Positions 63,517 to 64,000 of a DNA stretch of 64,000 nt are shown piece after piece. The notes under the pieces were generated by a model, which saw only the letters and a list, made by a program, of their open reading frames with translations, had not been told where the DNA came from and did not search any database. The DNA is from Chryseobacterium sp. (GTDB lineage Bacteria > Bacteroidota > Bacteroidia > Flavobacteriales > Weeksellaceae), in assembly GCA_027492795.1 (NCBI GenBank), contig JAPUEB010000026.1, positions 16,296 to 80,295 of the forward strand. The letters are read 5' to 3'. The position numbers were made by a program, and so were the translations under genes. The first letter of the stretch is position 1. Each line of letters begins with the position of its first letter.

Positions 63517-63535
63517 GCAAAGTTACACAAATATA
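63517..63535 (-). promoter_or_regulatory. Two candidate -7 boxes of the 1180-aa T9SS gene
   Basis: TAACTTTG followed by C (63517-63525) and TATATTTG (63528-63535) both fit TAnnTTTG on the minus strand. No -33 TTTG is clear for either. Confidence 0.4.
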
Positions 63536-63622
63536 AATGGTTAGAAAAAAATCATATTAATTATTTATGAATTTTGCACGTGCGAAGTTGGAGGTTTTTG
63601 TTAAAAGTTTGGTGATGAGAGA

Positions 63623-63660
63623 TTCACTATTCAAGCATTCACCATTCACTTATTCACCCA
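63623..63660. repeat. Loose heptamer array TTCACyA
   Basis: TTCACTA, TTCAAGCA, TTCACCA, TTCACTTA and TTCACCCA follow one another, a degenerate version of the 2176-2218 array. Confidence 0.6.
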
Positions 63661-63854
63661 TCCACTGCAACTGTAATACTCCGCTCTCAACGCTTCCCAA
63701 ATCGCCTCCCGATCATACTTTAAAATACTGCTTCTGGAATTGGATTTGAGCATTTTATAGATTTTTTCTTTACCAAAAAGCAAGCTAATAAAGTTATTGA
63801 TGTTAGCGAAATACAAAAAATTGTTGAAAAAAAACAAAAATACTTATCCACTTT

Positions 63855-63941
63855 CGTCATTTCGAGTAGTGCAGCGTATCGAGAAGCGCTTACAAAAAGT
63901 TCTCGATACTTTTCGCTAGCGCGAAAAAACTCGAACTGACG
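63855..63941. repeat. Palindromic dispersed repeat (CGTCATTTCGAG type)
   Basis: CGTCA.TTCGAG at the left pairs with CTCGAACTGACG at the right, and TATCGAGAA with TTCTCGATA inside, so the whole unit folds on itself. Confidence 0.7.
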
Positions 63942-63963
63942 AAAATTCTACTTAACAGGAACA

Positions 63964-64000
63964 CGTCACTTCGAGTAGCGAAGCGTATCGAGAAGCTTTT
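63964..64000. repeat. Second copy of the CGTCA-TTCGAG repeat, cut by the window end
   Basis: It begins CGTCACTTCGAGTAGCGAAG and repeats the left arm of 63855-63941 closely. The copies are in tandem, 109 bp start to start. Confidence 0.65.

Larger units (their letters stand above)
63536..64000. other. Repeat-rich non-coding end of the window
   Basis: A 63-codon minus-strand frame (63646-63837) has no recognisable domain and overlaps the heptamer array, so it is left uncalled. The rest is repeats listed separately. Confidence 0.5.

Noticed and set aside
63646..63837. 63-codon minus-strand frame as a gene
   Set aside because: It overlaps a heptamer array and has no recognisable domain.

Overview
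The window looks like chromosome of a low-GC member of the Bacteroidota, class Flavobacteriia, most likely a Weeksellaceae (Chryseobacterium-like) genome. The signs are gldD, two type IX secretion (T9SS) type A cargo proteins, an HU gene followed by a tiny basic AURKAIP1/COX24-type ORF, repeated TAnnTTTG(C) -7 promoter boxes, almost no Shine-Dalgarno sequences, and many intergenic palindromic repeats. The genus is an inference; no rRNA or other marker is present.

Positions 1-18,200 are ordinary housekeeping DNA. They hold the end of an outer-membrane protein, a YceI-like protein, an L,D-transpeptidase-like lipoprotein, a DUF2459 protein, queG divergent from a rhodanese gene, two small membrane proteins, a nitronate monooxygenase-like flavoprotein, surA, a PfkB sugar kinase, gldD, mutY, HU, the 31-aa ORF, rng, a CoA-type Nudix hydrolase, an acyltransferase with two following genes, rlpA and rimO. 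Positions 18,270-18,790 are non-coding and carry a nested inverted repeat.

Positions 18,789-56,837 are one 38-kb surface polysaccharide locus, entirely on the minus strand with mostly overlapping or abutting genes. In transcription order it runs: WbpM/PglF-type 4,6-dehydratase, wza, wzc, wbpA, lhgO, wbpE, wbpD, wbpB, wzx, wzy, wbpI, glycosyltransferase, FkbM methyltransferase, epimerase, glycosyltransferase, beta-helix lipoprotein, wbpG with HisH-like and HisF-like partners, an asparagine-synthase-type amidotransferase, fnlA, a cupin, fnlB, an O-antigen ligase-type membrane protein, fnlC, a WbuB-like glycosyltransferase, a WecA/WbpL-type transferase, two WbaP/PglC-type sugar transferases, an ATP-grasp enzyme, an SDR, a metallophosphoesterase, a PglE-type aminotransferase and rfbC. 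Read as pathways, it should make UDP-ManNAc3NAcA (Wbp route), probably its acetamidino form (WbpG/HisH/HisF), UDP-L-FucNAc (Fnl route) and a 4-amino-4,6-dideoxy-HexNAc (WbpM/PglE route). A Wzx/Wzy/Wza/Wzc export system is present. The 2-hydroxyglutarate oxidase inside the Wbp block fits as the recycling partner of WbpB.

Positions 57,176-63,480 hold a small C-terminally anchored secreted protein and two T9SS cargo genes that share an apparently identical 1,212-bp block encoding the same 404-residue module. The last 500 bp are dispersed repeats.

No rRNA, tRNA, CRISPR array, intact insertion sequence or prophage was found.
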